This document shows positions 44,528-53,084 of a stretch of DNA of 64,000 nucleotides, in pieces (positions within the stretch are counted from its first letter, which is position 1; each line of letters starts with the position of its first letter). The position numbers and the translations under genes were made by a program. The DNA is from Pseudalgibacter alginicilyticus (lineage in GTDB: Bacteria > Bacteroidota > Bacteroidia > Flavobacteriales > Flavobacteriaceae). Location: assembly GCF_001310225.1 (NCBI RefSeq), contig NZ_CP012898.1:1922001-1986000 (forward strand), read 5' to 3'. The notes below the pieces were generated by a model. It was not told the DNA's origin. It did no database searches and was given only the letters and a program-made list of their open reading frames with translations.

Positions 44528-44573
44528 AAAGTCGTTTAATTTATTTCAGCAAAGAAAAGAATCAAACGACTTT
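44528..44573 (-). terminator. rpsB-tsf intergenic terminator/attenuator
   Basis: AAAGTCGTTT (44528-44537) and AAACGACTTT (44564-44573) form a perfect 10-bp stem with a 26-base loop. On the minus strand the stem is followed by seven T. Lying between rpsB and tsf it should reduce, rather than abolish, read-through into tsf; no separate tsf promoter is obvious. Confidence 0.75.
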
Positions 44574-44594
44574 GTAATGTTTTGTTAATGTTAT

Positions 44595-45368
44595 TTATTC
44601 TTCTTCGTCTGCGGTAACTTTAGCCTTAGGAGCAGCTTTAGCTTTAGGTGCTTTTTCAGCATCATTAGAAGCATCTTTATCTGCTTTACGCTCAGCTAAA
44701 CCTCCTGCTATTGCAGATGTTACATGAGATAAAATTTTATCGATTGATTTAGAAGCATCATCATTTGCAGGAATTACATAATCAACTTGACGTGGATCTG
44801 AGTTGGTATCAACCATTGCAAATATTGGAATGTTTAATTTTTGAGCTTCTTTAATCGCAATATGCTCACGCTTAATATCTACAACAAATAACGCACCTGG
44901 TAAACGAGTCATATCAACAATAGACCCTAAGTTTTTCTCTAACTTAGCTCTTAAACGATCAACTTGTAAACGTTCTTTTTTCGATAAAGTTAAAAACGTT
45001 CCATCTTTCTTCATTCTATCAATAGACGCCATTTTTTTAACTGCTTTTCTAATAGTAACAAAGTTAGTTAACATACCACCTGGCCATCTTTCTGTGATAT
45101 AAGGCATGTTAATAGCGCCTGCTTTTTCTGCAACGATATCCTTCGCCTGTTTTTTTGTTGCTACAAATAAAATTTTACGACCAGAGTTAGCAATTTTTGC
45201 TAAAGCCTCTCCTGCTTCGTCGATTTTAGCTGCTGTTTTGTATAGGTTTATAATATGAATACCGTTACGTTCCATATATACGTAAGGAGCCATGTTTGGG
45301 TCCCACTTACGTGTAAGGTGTCCAAAGTGTACACCTGCTTCAAGTAATTCTTTTACTTCTACTGCCAT
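44595..45368 (-). CDS. rpsB: 30S ribosomal protein S2
   Basis: A 257-residue S2. ELLEAGVHFGHLTRKWDP is the hallmark start and LFVVDIKREHIAIKEAQKLNIPIFAMVDTNSDP the conserved core. The C-terminus has a Lys/Ala-rich, then acidic, extension typical of this phylum. Confidence 0.97.
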   Translation of the reverse strand: MAVEVKELLEAGVHFGHLTRKWDPNMAPYVYMERNGIHIINLYKTAAKIDEAGEALAKIANSGRKILFVATKKQAKDIVAEKAGAINMPYITERWPGGMLTNFVTIRKAVKKMASIDRMKKDGTFLTLSKKERLQVDRLRAKLEKNLGSIVDMTRLPGALFVVDIKREHIAIKEAQKLNIPIFAMVDTNSDPRQVDYVIPANDDASKSIDKILSHVTSAIAGGLAERKADKDASNDAEKAPKAKAAPKAKVTADEEE

Positions 45369-45557
45369 TTTTGTAATAGTTTACGTTCTGTTGAATTAGC
45401 AATGTTCCATTTGGCTTTTGGCTCTTGGCTTCATTTAGATGCTAAACTAAATCCTGCTTTTAGGCTAGGACAACAATAACTGTTTATTTTTTTGTTTTTA
45501 ATTCCAACAAGATTGAGATAACTAAAAAATAGATATCCAATCATGTTGAGGATAATA
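45369..45557 (-). promoter_or_regulatory. Long rpsB leader with repeated AGCCAA motif and hairpin
   Basis: The 189 bases between rpsI and rpsB hold no gene. On the rpsB strand there are three closely spaced copies of GCCAA (45411-45430), and next to them TCCT-GC/GC-T-AGGA can fold (about 45450-45470). S2 is known to repress its own mRNA in other bacteria. Whether this leader does so is inference. Confidence 0.4.
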
Positions 45558-45944
45558 TTAACGTTTAGAGAACTGGAATTTCTTACGCGCTTTCTTCTGA
45601 CCGAATTTCTTACGCTCTACCATTCTTGGATCTCTAGTTAGTAAACCTTCTGGTTTAAGTGTTAATCTGTTTTCAGCATCAACCTCGCACATAGCACGAG
45701 AAAGGGCTAAACGAACAGCTTCTGCTTGACCGGTAATACCACCTCCATATACATTTACTGTAATATCAAAGTTGCCGTCATTGTTAGTCATAACTAAAGG
45801 TTGCTTTACTTTGTACTGTAAGGTAGCGGTAGTAAAGTAATTAGCTAAGTCTTTTTTATTAATCGTAATGTTTCCTGTTCCTGGAGAAACATAAGCACGA
45901 GCAACAGCCGTCTTTCTACGGCCAATTTTGTGAATTACTTCCAT
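45558..45944 (-). CDS. rpsI: 30S ribosomal protein S9
   Basis: A 128-residue S9 with HKIGRRKTAVARAYVSPGTG at the start and the basic tail RKKFGQKKARKKFQFSKR, whose last residues contact the P-site tRNA. It begins one base after the rplM stop. Confidence 0.97.
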   Translation of the reverse strand: MEVIHKIGRRKTAVARAYVSPGTGNITINKKDLANYFTTATLQYKVKQPLVMTNNDGNFDITVNVYGGGITGQAEAVRLALSRAMCEVDAENRLTLKPEGLLTRDPRMVERKKFGQKKARKKFQFSKR

Positions 45945-45945
45945 T

Positions 45946-46401
45946 TTATTTAAATTCTTCTAGGTTAATTGCTTTTGGTTTTTGAGCTGCATGAGCGTGC
46001 TCTGTTCCAACAACAACTGTTAGGTTACGGAATAAATCTGCACCTAATTTGTTTTTAGGGAGCATTCCTTTTACTGATTTTTCTACTACTCTTGCTGGGT
46101 CCTTCCCAAACAATTCTGTAGCAGTTAAACTTCTTTGACCACCTGGATATCCTGTGTGACGAATGTAAGTTTTATCATTCCACTTGTTTCCAGTTAAGTT
46201 GATTTTTTCTGAGTTGATAACAATTACGTTATCGCCGCAATCAACATGTGGTGTGAAGCTAGGCTTATGTTTACCTCTTAATAGTTTTGCAACTTTAGAA
46301 GCTAAACGACCCAAAGTTTGACCATCTGCATCAACTAAAACCCACTGCTTATCTACAGTAGCTTTATTAGCTGAAATGGTTTTGTAGCTTAATGTGTCCA
46401 C
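45946..46401 (-). CDS. rplM: 50S ribosomal protein L13
   Basis: L13 of 151 residues from a GTG start. I chose GTG at 46401 (protein beginning [16 protein letters not shown]), because upstream in-frame codons add 25 residues unlike any L13 and would run across the predicted transcription start. Family segments include [26 protein letters not shown] and [11 protein letters not shown]. First gene of the rplM-rpsI-rpsB-tsf block. Confidence 0.95.
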   Translation of the reverse strand: MDTLSYKTISANKATVDKQWVLVDADGQTLGRLASKVAKLLRGKHKPSFTPHVDCGDNVIVINSEKINLTGNKWNDKTYIRHTGYPGGQRSLTATELFGKDPARVVEKSVKGMLPKNKLGADLFRNLTVVVGTEHAHAAQKPKAINLEEFK

Positions 46402-46446
46402 GTTATTATATTTTTTATTAAACATTCCTCTCTCAAAAAGAGTTTG

Positions 46447-46477
46447 CAAATTTACGATTAAATATTTGATTACCAAA
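46447..46477 (-). promoter_or_regulatory. Promoter of the rplM-rpsI operon
   Basis: On the minus strand TTTG (46477-46474), 19 bases, TAAATTTG (46454-46447), giving a start near 46441 and a leader of about 40 bases. The remaining 240 bases up to rodA contain nothing else I can identify. Confidence 0.78.
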
Positions 46478-46717
46478 TAGTGAATCGCTTTTTTATTGAC
46501 TATTTAAAATGTAATGAAAACTAAGGGTTTGAGAAGTTTACTAGTGAAAATTTATTCGATATGAAACAACCTGAAATGATACTTTATAATTAAGTAATGT
46601 TTGTAAAGTGTATTTACAGAATAGCCATCGCTAATTATTAGGTCTAAAATCATTTTTTTAACTCAATTTTTTTAAAAACTATGCTTTTTCGCACAAATGT
46701 TTTGTTATAAAATAGAG

Positions 46718-47995
46718 CTACCATTCATTAATTCTATTAGAATCTAATTTTATGAATATAAAAAGCAGCATAGTAAATGCCCATAGTCCAGACCCTCCAT
46801 AGCTAAACATAGGTAAAGGAATTCCTATTGTAGGAATGAGCCCCATAACCATACCTATATTAATCATAAAATGCATAAAAATAATAGAGGCTACACCGTA
46901 ACCATACACTCTACTGAATTGAGATTTTTGTAGTTCTGCCAAATGTATAATTCTAATTAAAAGCAATACAAAAAGAATCACCACAAACGAACTTCCAACA
47001 AACCCCCATTCTTCACCTACCGTACTAAAAATATAATCGGTATGTTGCTCAGGCACAAACTTCCCTGTGGTTCTGGTTCCTTCCATAAAACCTCTACCAG
47101 TTAATCCTCCTGAACCAATGGCTTTTTCTGACTCATTTAAATTATAGGCAAAAGTCTGTTTCATCCGTTCTAATTTATCAGGATCCGTTTCTAAACGCAA
47201 CCATAAACTTATTCTATCCTGCTGATGTGGCTTTAATATACTCTGATAAAAGAATTTTATTCCAAACGACATGGCTATTGCAACCACTAAAGCAAATGCA
47301 GATTGCAAAACATGTGGTTTCTTTTTGGAAACCAGATGATAAACCCCAACCAAAAAGACCACCAAAACAGATGTAATAAGTGCCCCAAACTTCAACGAAA
47401 AAACAGCCAAAAACACTAATAAAGCACCTAAAATTAAATATATTTGAGGCAAGCCTTCTCTATATAAAACAAACACAAAAGCTGCATACACAACTGTACT
47501 TCCTGTATCATTTTGCAACAGTACCAACAAGGCCGGAAGCGCTATTATTACAAAAATTTTTAACTGATCTTTAAAATCATGAATATTAGTATTTAAATCG
47601 CTTACATATTTAGCTACCGCCAAAGCTGTTGCTGCTTTTGCAAATTCACTAGGTTGCAAAGTCATACCGCCAATTGCATACCAAGAAGTTGCTCCATTTA
47701 CATTTTTTCCAAATAAAAATAGCCCAACCAAAGATAACATGGAAATGATATAAATAACACTAGAGAACCGTTCATAAAACTTTGCTTCAATAGATAAAAT
47801 TAAAACTATCAAACCAAATGTTAGAAAAATAAACATGAGCTGCTTACCGTAAGATTGCGAAAAATCAAAATAATCTACAGTATCTCCTGTGTGAGATGCT
47901 GACAGAATATTTAACCACCCAAAACCCACTAATAATAGAAAAAGAATGATGGTAATCCAATCAAATTTAAAATACTTATTCGTTTCTCTAACCAT
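46718..47995 (-). CDS. rodA: Rod shape-determining protein RodA (SEDS peptidoglycan polymerase)
   Basis: A 425-residue SEDS-family membrane glycosyltransferase with about ten helices, working with PBP2 in cell elongation. Typical segments are GGMTLQPSEFAKAATALA, QNDTGSTVVYAAF (with the essential Asp), GSGGLTGRGFMEGTRT, VPEQHTDYIFSTVGEEWGF and PTIGIPLPMFSYGGSG. Its start shares a base with the mrdA stop. Last gene of the mre operon. Confidence 0.95.
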   Translation of the reverse strand: MVRETNKYFKFDWITIILFLLLVGFGWLNILSASHTGDTVDYFDFSQSYGKQLMFIFLTFGLIVLILSIEAKFYERFSSVIYIISMLSLVGLFLFGKNVNGATSWYAIGGMTLQPSEFAKAATALAVAKYVSDLNTNIHDFKDQLKIFVIIALPALLVLLQNDTGSTVVYAAFVFVLYREGLPQIYLILGALLVFLAVFSLKFGALITSVLVVFLVGVYHLVSKKKPHVLQSAFALVVAIAMSFGIKFFYQSILKPHQQDRISLWLRLETDPDKLERMKQTFAYNLNESEKAIGSGGLTGRGFMEGTRTTGKFVPEQHTDYIFSTVGEEWGFVGSSFVVILFVLLLIRIIHLAELQKSQFSRVYGYGVASIIFMHFMINIGMVMGLIPTIGIPLPMFSYGGSGLWAFTMLLFIFIKLDSNRINEW

Positions 47996-49935
47996 TAATT
48001 ATTTGAATTTGAAATAGCCTGCAAATGTTCTTTAAGCAACCTGTACTCTGCATCCTCTACAACAGTTGGGTATGTTTCTCCATTAATTTTAAAGGATTCT
48101 CCTGAATACGGTTTTAAATATTCGTCTTCTAAACTATGTCTTAAAATCCAATCCTCCAAATCGGTTCTAGTGATATGTCCTTTTAAATATTTTTCAATAA
48201 TTAAACTGGCTATTTTTCCTGCAAACCGGCTTCCCCAATACCCGTTTTCCACAAATACAGCCAAGGCTATTTTTGGATTATCTTTAGGCGCAAACGCTAC
48301 AAAAATAGAGTGATCTGTTAATTGGGTTGTTACACTATCTATTTTCATAAAATTTTCAGCAGTACCTGTTTTCCCACAGATTTCAATTCCTTTCACTTGA
48401 AGGGATGCTGCTGTTCCTTTATTATAAACATCAAACATACCTTGCACAATGGGTTCAAAATGCTGCTTATCTATTGTAGTATGCTTAGCTGTTGTATACT
48501 TACTAGGAATAGTATCATTCTCTATTTTTTTTATAATATGTGGTGTATAAAAGTACCCTCTGTTTCCAATAGCAGCTACCATATTTGCCAATTGAATAGG
48601 TGTTGCTTCCACCTCCCCCTGACCAATTGAATTTGAAATATTATAGGTGGACACCCATCTGTTTTTACCATACCATCTATCATAAAAATCACCATCTGGA
48701 ACGCGACCTTTATTACCTATTTTTAAATCATAGCCTAAATAATTTCCTAACCCAAAACTCTTTACATGATTACTCCAAACATCCATTCCTTCTGAAGGGT
48801 CTTTATATTTATCAATAATACGGCGATACACATTTGCAAAATAGGCGTTACATGACTGCGCTATACCCGCATTCATATCCACAGGGCTTGCATGATGGTG
48901 ACACCCCGTTAATCTTCTATTACCTAAATAATAGCCCATTCTACAAATAAATCGCTCATTTTCAGATACAATACCTTCTTGCAAACCAATTAGTGCATTT
49001 ATTACTTTAAACGGTGAACCAGGGGGATATTGTGCTTTCAGACCTCTGTCAAATAGTGGTTTTGCAATGGTATCATTATATAGTTTTGTGAAATTTTTAG
49101 ATCGCTCTCTACCTACTAATAAATTAGGGTTGTAGGATGGTGCAGACACCATAGTTAGTATTTCACCACTACTAGGCTCAATAGCAATAATACCACCACG
49201 TTTATTTTGCATAAGCAATTCTCCATATTCCTGCAATTTAGCGTCTATAGTTATTGTAATATCTTTTCCTTGTTCTGGGATGGTATCAAACACCCCATCT
49301 TTATAAGGACCAATATCTCTATTAAAACGATCTTTTTGAATAAACTTAATACCTTTAACACCTCGAAGTATATTTTCATAAGAAGCCTCAACCCCTTGCT
49401 TACCAATAAGATCCCCCATTTTATAATAAGGTTCTCTTTGTATAACAGCATTATTTACTTCACCAATATCACCCAAAACATTAGCCCCAATAGTGGTTTC
49501 ATAATGCCTTAAGGAACGTTTTTGAATATAAAAACCCTCAAATTTCCGCATTTTTTCTTGCAGTACGGCATAGTCTCCTTTAGACATATGGGGGACTAAA
49601 ACAGATGGTAACCTGGGAGAATAATTTCGTGCTTTTTGAATGGCTTTTAATAGTCTTTCTTTATCCATTTTTAATAAGGCACAAAACTCTAACGTATCAA
49701 AAGGTTTTACCTCTCTTGGAATGACCATAACATCATAAGATGGCTGGTTGGACACCAAAAGTTTACCATTCCTGTCATATACAAAACCTCTTTTAGGGTA
49801 ATCAAATACTTTTCTAATAGCGTTATCTTCAAATAAACTCTGGCTATTATCTTTATATACTTGTAGATAAAACAACCTTGCTATAAAAGTAAGTCCAACA
49901 AAAATAATTGTTAATAGAAGTAAAAAATGTCTCAT
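47995..49935 (-). CDS. mrdA: Penicillin-binding protein 2 (elongation-specific transpeptidase)
   Basis: A 646-residue class B PBP: N-terminal membrane anchor, dimerisation/pedestal domain, then transpeptidase domain with YPPGSPFKVINAL (SxxK serine), the SCN motif (AQSCNAYF) and KTGTAEN. It cross-links the glycan made by RodA. It overlaps mreD by four bases and rodA by one, so all three are coupled. Confidence 0.95.
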   Translation of the reverse strand: MRHFLLLLTIIFVGLTFIARLFYLQVYKDNSQSLFEDNAIRKVFDYPKRGFVYDRNGKLLVSNQPSYDVMVIPREVKPFDTLEFCALLKMDKERLLKAIQKARNYSPRLPSVLVPHMSKGDYAVLQEKMRKFEGFYIQKRSLRHYETTIGANVLGDIGEVNNAVIQREPYYKMGDLIGKQGVEASYENILRGVKGIKFIQKDRFNRDIGPYKDGVFDTIPEQGKDITITIDAKLQEYGELLMQNKRGGIIAIEPSSGEILTMVSAPSYNPNLLVGRERSKNFTKLYNDTIAKPLFDRGLKAQYPPGSPFKVINALIGLQEGIVSENERFICRMGYYLGNRRLTGCHHHASPVDMNAGIAQSCNAYFANVYRRIIDKYKDPSEGMDVWSNHVKSFGLGNYLGYDLKIGNKGRVPDGDFYDRWYGKNRWVSTYNISNSIGQGEVEATPIQLANMVAAIGNRGYFYTPHIIKKIENDTIPSKYTTAKHTTIDKQHFEPIVQGMFDVYNKGTAASLQVKGIEICGKTGTAENFMKIDSVTTQLTDHSIFVAFAPKDNPKIALAVFVENGYWGSRFAGKIASLIIEKYLKGHITRTDLEDWILRHSLEDEYLKPYSGESFKINGETYPTVVEDAEYRLLKEHLQAISNSNN

Positions 49936-50438
49936 TTAGTTTTTCGACTAAAAATAATGGTTAGCAAAACGCATAATAAAATAGTAAAAATACTTGAAAA
50001 TAACGTTTTTTGAAGTATTAAAAGTATTTTCGAAATGCTAAATATTTCTAAAGAAAAAAGAATCAAATGATGTAGTAGAGTTATTAATACAATATAGGTG
50101 AGTTTTGAACCAAAATCTACCATATCAAATTTAATACTTTGATATTCATAAACGGTACCAAAACTAAACTTTAAAAGCAGTGGTCTCGCATAAGCCAAAG
50201 TAACTGAAGCTGCAGCATGAATACCCCCTGTATCTAAAAACATATCAACCGACAACCCTAATAGAAAACCTAAAAAAACAAATAATAAACGATTGTTTTT
50301 AACTGGAAAGAGGACAATAAAGAGAATATAAATATACGGATTAATATCCCCTAAAAAATTAATATGATTGCAAACAAGGGCTTGAACAAAAACAAGCACA
50401 ATAAAACGCATGCTATTTGTTGCTATAACACTATTCAT
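49932..50438 (-). CDS. mreD: Rod shape-determining protein MreD
   Basis: A small membrane protein of about 168 residues with five or six helices. NHINFLGDINPYIYILFIVLFPV is characteristic of flavobacterial MreD. I chose the ATG at 50438 (MNSVIATN); one at 50447 adds three residues. It overlaps mreC. Confidence 0.85.
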   Translation of the reverse strand: MNSVIATNSMRFIVLVFVQALVCNHINFLGDINPYIYILFIVLFPVKNNRLLFVFLGFLLGLSVDMFLDTGGIHAAASVTLAYARPLLLKFSFGTVYEYQSIKFDMVDFGSKLTYIVLITLLHHLILFSLEIFSISKILLILQKTLFSSIFTILLCVLLTIIFSRKTK

Positions 50439-51252
50439 TAGCAGCATTTAACAAGTTGGTAATTTCTGAGATATCCTTATTTTCAATAATATAAACGTGT
50501 TCTAAACTTGTCATGTCATTAAAAAGCTTAATGTTAATTTCATAGAAATTTTCAGCTATATCTAAATGAAAATCATGAACTGTTCCAATTAAAATACCTT
50601 TTGGGAAAATAGACGAACGACCAGAAGTAACAATAGTATCTCCTACTTTTACTGGAGCAATTTTAGCTACATCAATTAATTGAACAAACTCTGGCGATTT
50701 ACTATTCCATACCAATGACCCATAATGATTTGTTTTTTTTAATTGTGCACTTATTTTACTAGTTGTATTTAATATGGAAATTACTGTTGAAAACCGATTA
50801 CTTGTATTATCAACAATCCCAATAATTCCTTTTGATGAAACTACACCAAAATCTTCGTTAATACTATCCTTTTTCCCTTTATCGAGCAGCAACACATTAT
50901 TAGACAACGAATAACTATTTTTTAAAACATTGGCAGCTGTAAATTGGTACGTACTATCTATTACAAATCCGTCTTTAAAAGTTGAATCAGTTTTAATTTC
51001 AATATTAGAAACAATCGCTTTTAATCTATTATTTTCTTCTGATAAGATCGTATTTTGTTTTTTTAAACTAAAATAACTATTAATATTATTTATCGAGTTA
51101 TAAATGCCTCCAGTTAAAAAATTAGCCGAATTTACAAACTTACTTTTATGAAAAGAATGTGTTTGAATAGTAAAGAAAAGCGATAAAGAAAAAAGCAACA
51201 AGAACAACAAAAAAACTTTGTTTCTTATTATAAAATTAATAATCTGTTGCAT
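50431..51252 (-). CDS. mreC: Rod shape-determining protein MreC
   Basis: A 273-residue periplasmic scaffold: one N-terminal helix (about 10-30), a coiled-coil segment rich in Asn/Ser/Glu (about 60-90), then the double beta-barrel (GVVSSKGIIGIVDNTSNRFSTVISILNTTSKISA, TVITSGRS... in the IVTSGRSSIFPKGILIG region). It starts 11 bases after mreB. Confidence 0.92.
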   Translation of the reverse strand: MQQIINFIIRNKVFLLFLLLFSLSLFFTIQTHSFHKSKFVNSANFLTGGIYNSINNINSYFSLKKQNTILSEENNRLKAIVSNIEIKTDSTFKDGFVIDSTYQFTAANVLKNSYSLSNNVLLLDKGKKDSINEDFGVVSSKGIIGIVDNTSNRFSTVISILNTTSKISAQLKKTNHYGSLVWNSKSPEFVQLIDVAKIAPVKVGDTIVTSGRSSIFPKGILIGTVHDFHLDIAENFYEINIKLFNDMTSLEHVYIIENKDISEITNLLNAANE

Positions 51253-51263
51253 GTTTTTTCAAT

Positions 51264-52292
51264 CTATTTTATCAATACACTTTTGTATTTAGCTAAACTT
51301 TTAAGTGTAATACCTGTACCTCTTACTACGGCACGCAAAGGATCTTCTGCAATATAAACTGGAAGATCTGTTTTTTGAGACAAACGTTTATCCAACCCCC
51401 GTAACATAGAACCTCCACCTGCTAAATATATACCCGTATTATAAATATCGGCCGCTAATTCAGGAGGTGTTTGTGATAAGGTTTCCATAACCGCATCTTC
51501 AATACGCAAAATAGATTTATCAAGTGCCTTGGCTATTTCTCGATAAGAAATTTGGACCTGTTTTGGTTTACCTGTAAGCAAATCACGTCCTTGAACACTC
51601 ATGTCTTCTGGAGGTAATTCCAAATCTTCAGTAGCTGCACCTATTTGAATTTTTATTTTTTCAGAGGTGCGTTCTCCAACATACAAATTGTGTTGTGTTC
51701 TCATGTAGTAAACAATATCATTTGTAAAAACATCTCCCGCAATTTTAACGGATTTGTCACAAACAATACCACCCAATGCAATAACAGCAATTTCAGTAGT
51801 CCCACCACCTATGTCCACCACCATATTTCCTTTAGGTTGCATAATATCTACTCCAATACCAATAGCTGCCGCCATAGGTTCATGAATCAAATAAACCTCT
51901 TTACCATTAACACGTTCACAAGATTCTTTTACCGCACGCATTTCTACCTCAGTAATACCAGAAGGAATACAAACTACCATACGCAACGCAGGAGTAAAAA
52001 ATCGCTTTTTTAAAGCAGGTATATTTTTAATAAACATACTTATCATCTGCTCCGAAGCATCAAAATCTGCAATCACACCATCTTTTAATGGACGGATTGT
52101 TTTTATATTCTCATGCGTTTTACCTTGCATTAAACTGGCTTCTTGACCTACAGCTGTAATTTTACCTGAAATTCTATCTCGTGCCACTATGGAAGGAGCG
52201 TCAACTACCACTTTATCATTATGAATTATAAGAGTATTTGCAGTACCTAAATCTATTGCAATTTCTTCGGTTAGGAAGTCGAAAAAGCCCAT
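51264..52292 (-). CDS. mreB: Rod shape-determining protein MreB (actin homologue)
   Basis: A 342-residue bacterial actin that places the elongation machinery. Nucleotide-binding motifs: IDLGTANTLI (phosphate 1), VVDIGGGTTEIAVIALGG (phosphate 2), IYLAGGGSMLRGLDKRL (adenosine). It heads the leftward operon mreB-mreC-mreD-mrdA-rodA. A possible -7 box (TATATTTG, 52474-52467, minus strand) lies 175 bases upstream. Confidence 0.96.
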   Translation of the reverse strand: MGFFDFLTEEIAIDLGTANTLIIHNDKVVVDAPSIVARDRISGKITAVGQEASLMQGKTHENIKTIRPLKDGVIADFDASEQMISMFIKNIPALKKRFFTPALRMVVCIPSGITEVEMRAVKESCERVNGKEVYLIHEPMAAAIGIGVDIMQPKGNMVVDIGGGTTEIAVIALGGIVCDKSVKIAGDVFTNDIVYYMRTQHNLYVGERTSEKIKIQIGAATEDLELPPEDMSVQGRDLLTGKPKQVQISYREIAKALDKSILRIEDAVMETLSQTPPELAADIYNTGIYLAGGGSMLRGLDKRLSQKTDLPVYIAEDPLRAVVRGTGITLKSLAKYKSVLIK

Positions 52293-52573
52293 GTATTATC
52301 TATTATTAATGAAGTTATTAAAATGCCTTTAGGTTTCGGATTGTAAAAGTAATAAAACTACTGAAAAAAAGATGTTTATTATTGATAGTTAACAAAATAA
52401 TTTTTTTTTGCTTCTAATAAGTAGTAAACAGCATTAATTTTAGTAATTCAACAACTAAATAAAACCCAAATATAACTACATTTTAACTGATTATTTTGCT
52501 TTTTATCGAATTTTTTTATAATATTTGATTGTATTAAAAAAACTGAAAAAGATAATTTAAACCCCACATACCA

Positions 52574-53005
52574 ATGAACACAACAATTTTAAGTATTACA
52601 ACCCCGCCAGGACAACCAATTAAAAAAAATAATATTGCCTTTCAAAAATTAGATGCTCAGATTAATTTTGCATTCAATTCAGAAAGTATCAAACCTTTTT
52701 CTCCATTAGTACAAGCTAGCTATAGCTCTGATAGTAATTTACAAATTAGTGCTGTTATATTTATTGCTTCTTCTGAAGAACCAAACTTTTCTGGAGTAAA
52801 TCAAGAATCTGTAATTTCTGATGAAGGCGAAACACAATTAGATTTTTTTATTATTTATGATGCACCAGAAAAAAGCAATCAAATTTTTAACGCCTATAGA
52901 GTTGACTTTGTTGTTGAAAACCCTCCAAAAGATTTAGAACAGATACAAACATTCCTTTGGGATAAAGACCCTGTTAGCTCTAGAGGCACAAAAACTAAAG
53001 TGTAA
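52574..53005 (+). CDS. Protein of unknown function next to a two-component system
   Basis: A 143-residue protein that I do not recognise. It has no signal peptide, no membrane helix and no cysteine. The composition suggests a beta-rich domain with paired strands (AVIFIASSEEPNF, TQLDFFIIYDAPE, YRVDFVVENPP) and a charged tail. It precedes the histidine kinase by 80 bases. A plausible promoter is TTTG (52495-52498) and AATATTTG (52520-52527), 21 bases apart. It lies in the segment that separates mreB from purH. Confidence 0.6.
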   Translation: MNTTILSITTPPGQPIKKNNIAFQKLDAQINFAFNSESIKPFSPLVQASYSSDSNLQISAVIFIASSEEPNFSGVNQESVISDEGETQLDFFIIYDAPEKSNQIFNAYRVDFVVENPPKDLEQIQTFLWDKDPVSSRGTKTKV

Positions 53006-53084
53006 CAAATTTTACTTAGCCAAATAGAAAAACAAAATCCTTATGTCTAAAAGCTTGTGGGATTTTTTGGATATATTTGTGCTC

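Noticed and set aside
46402-46476. 25-residue N-terminal extension of ribosomal protein L13
   Set aside because: The extra residues are unlike any L13 and would cross the predicted transcription start near 46441; the GTG at 46401 gives the standard protein.
53043-53084. Earlier start of the histidine kinase
   Set aside because: It puts 14 residues in front of a normal signal peptide; the ATG at 53085 fits better.
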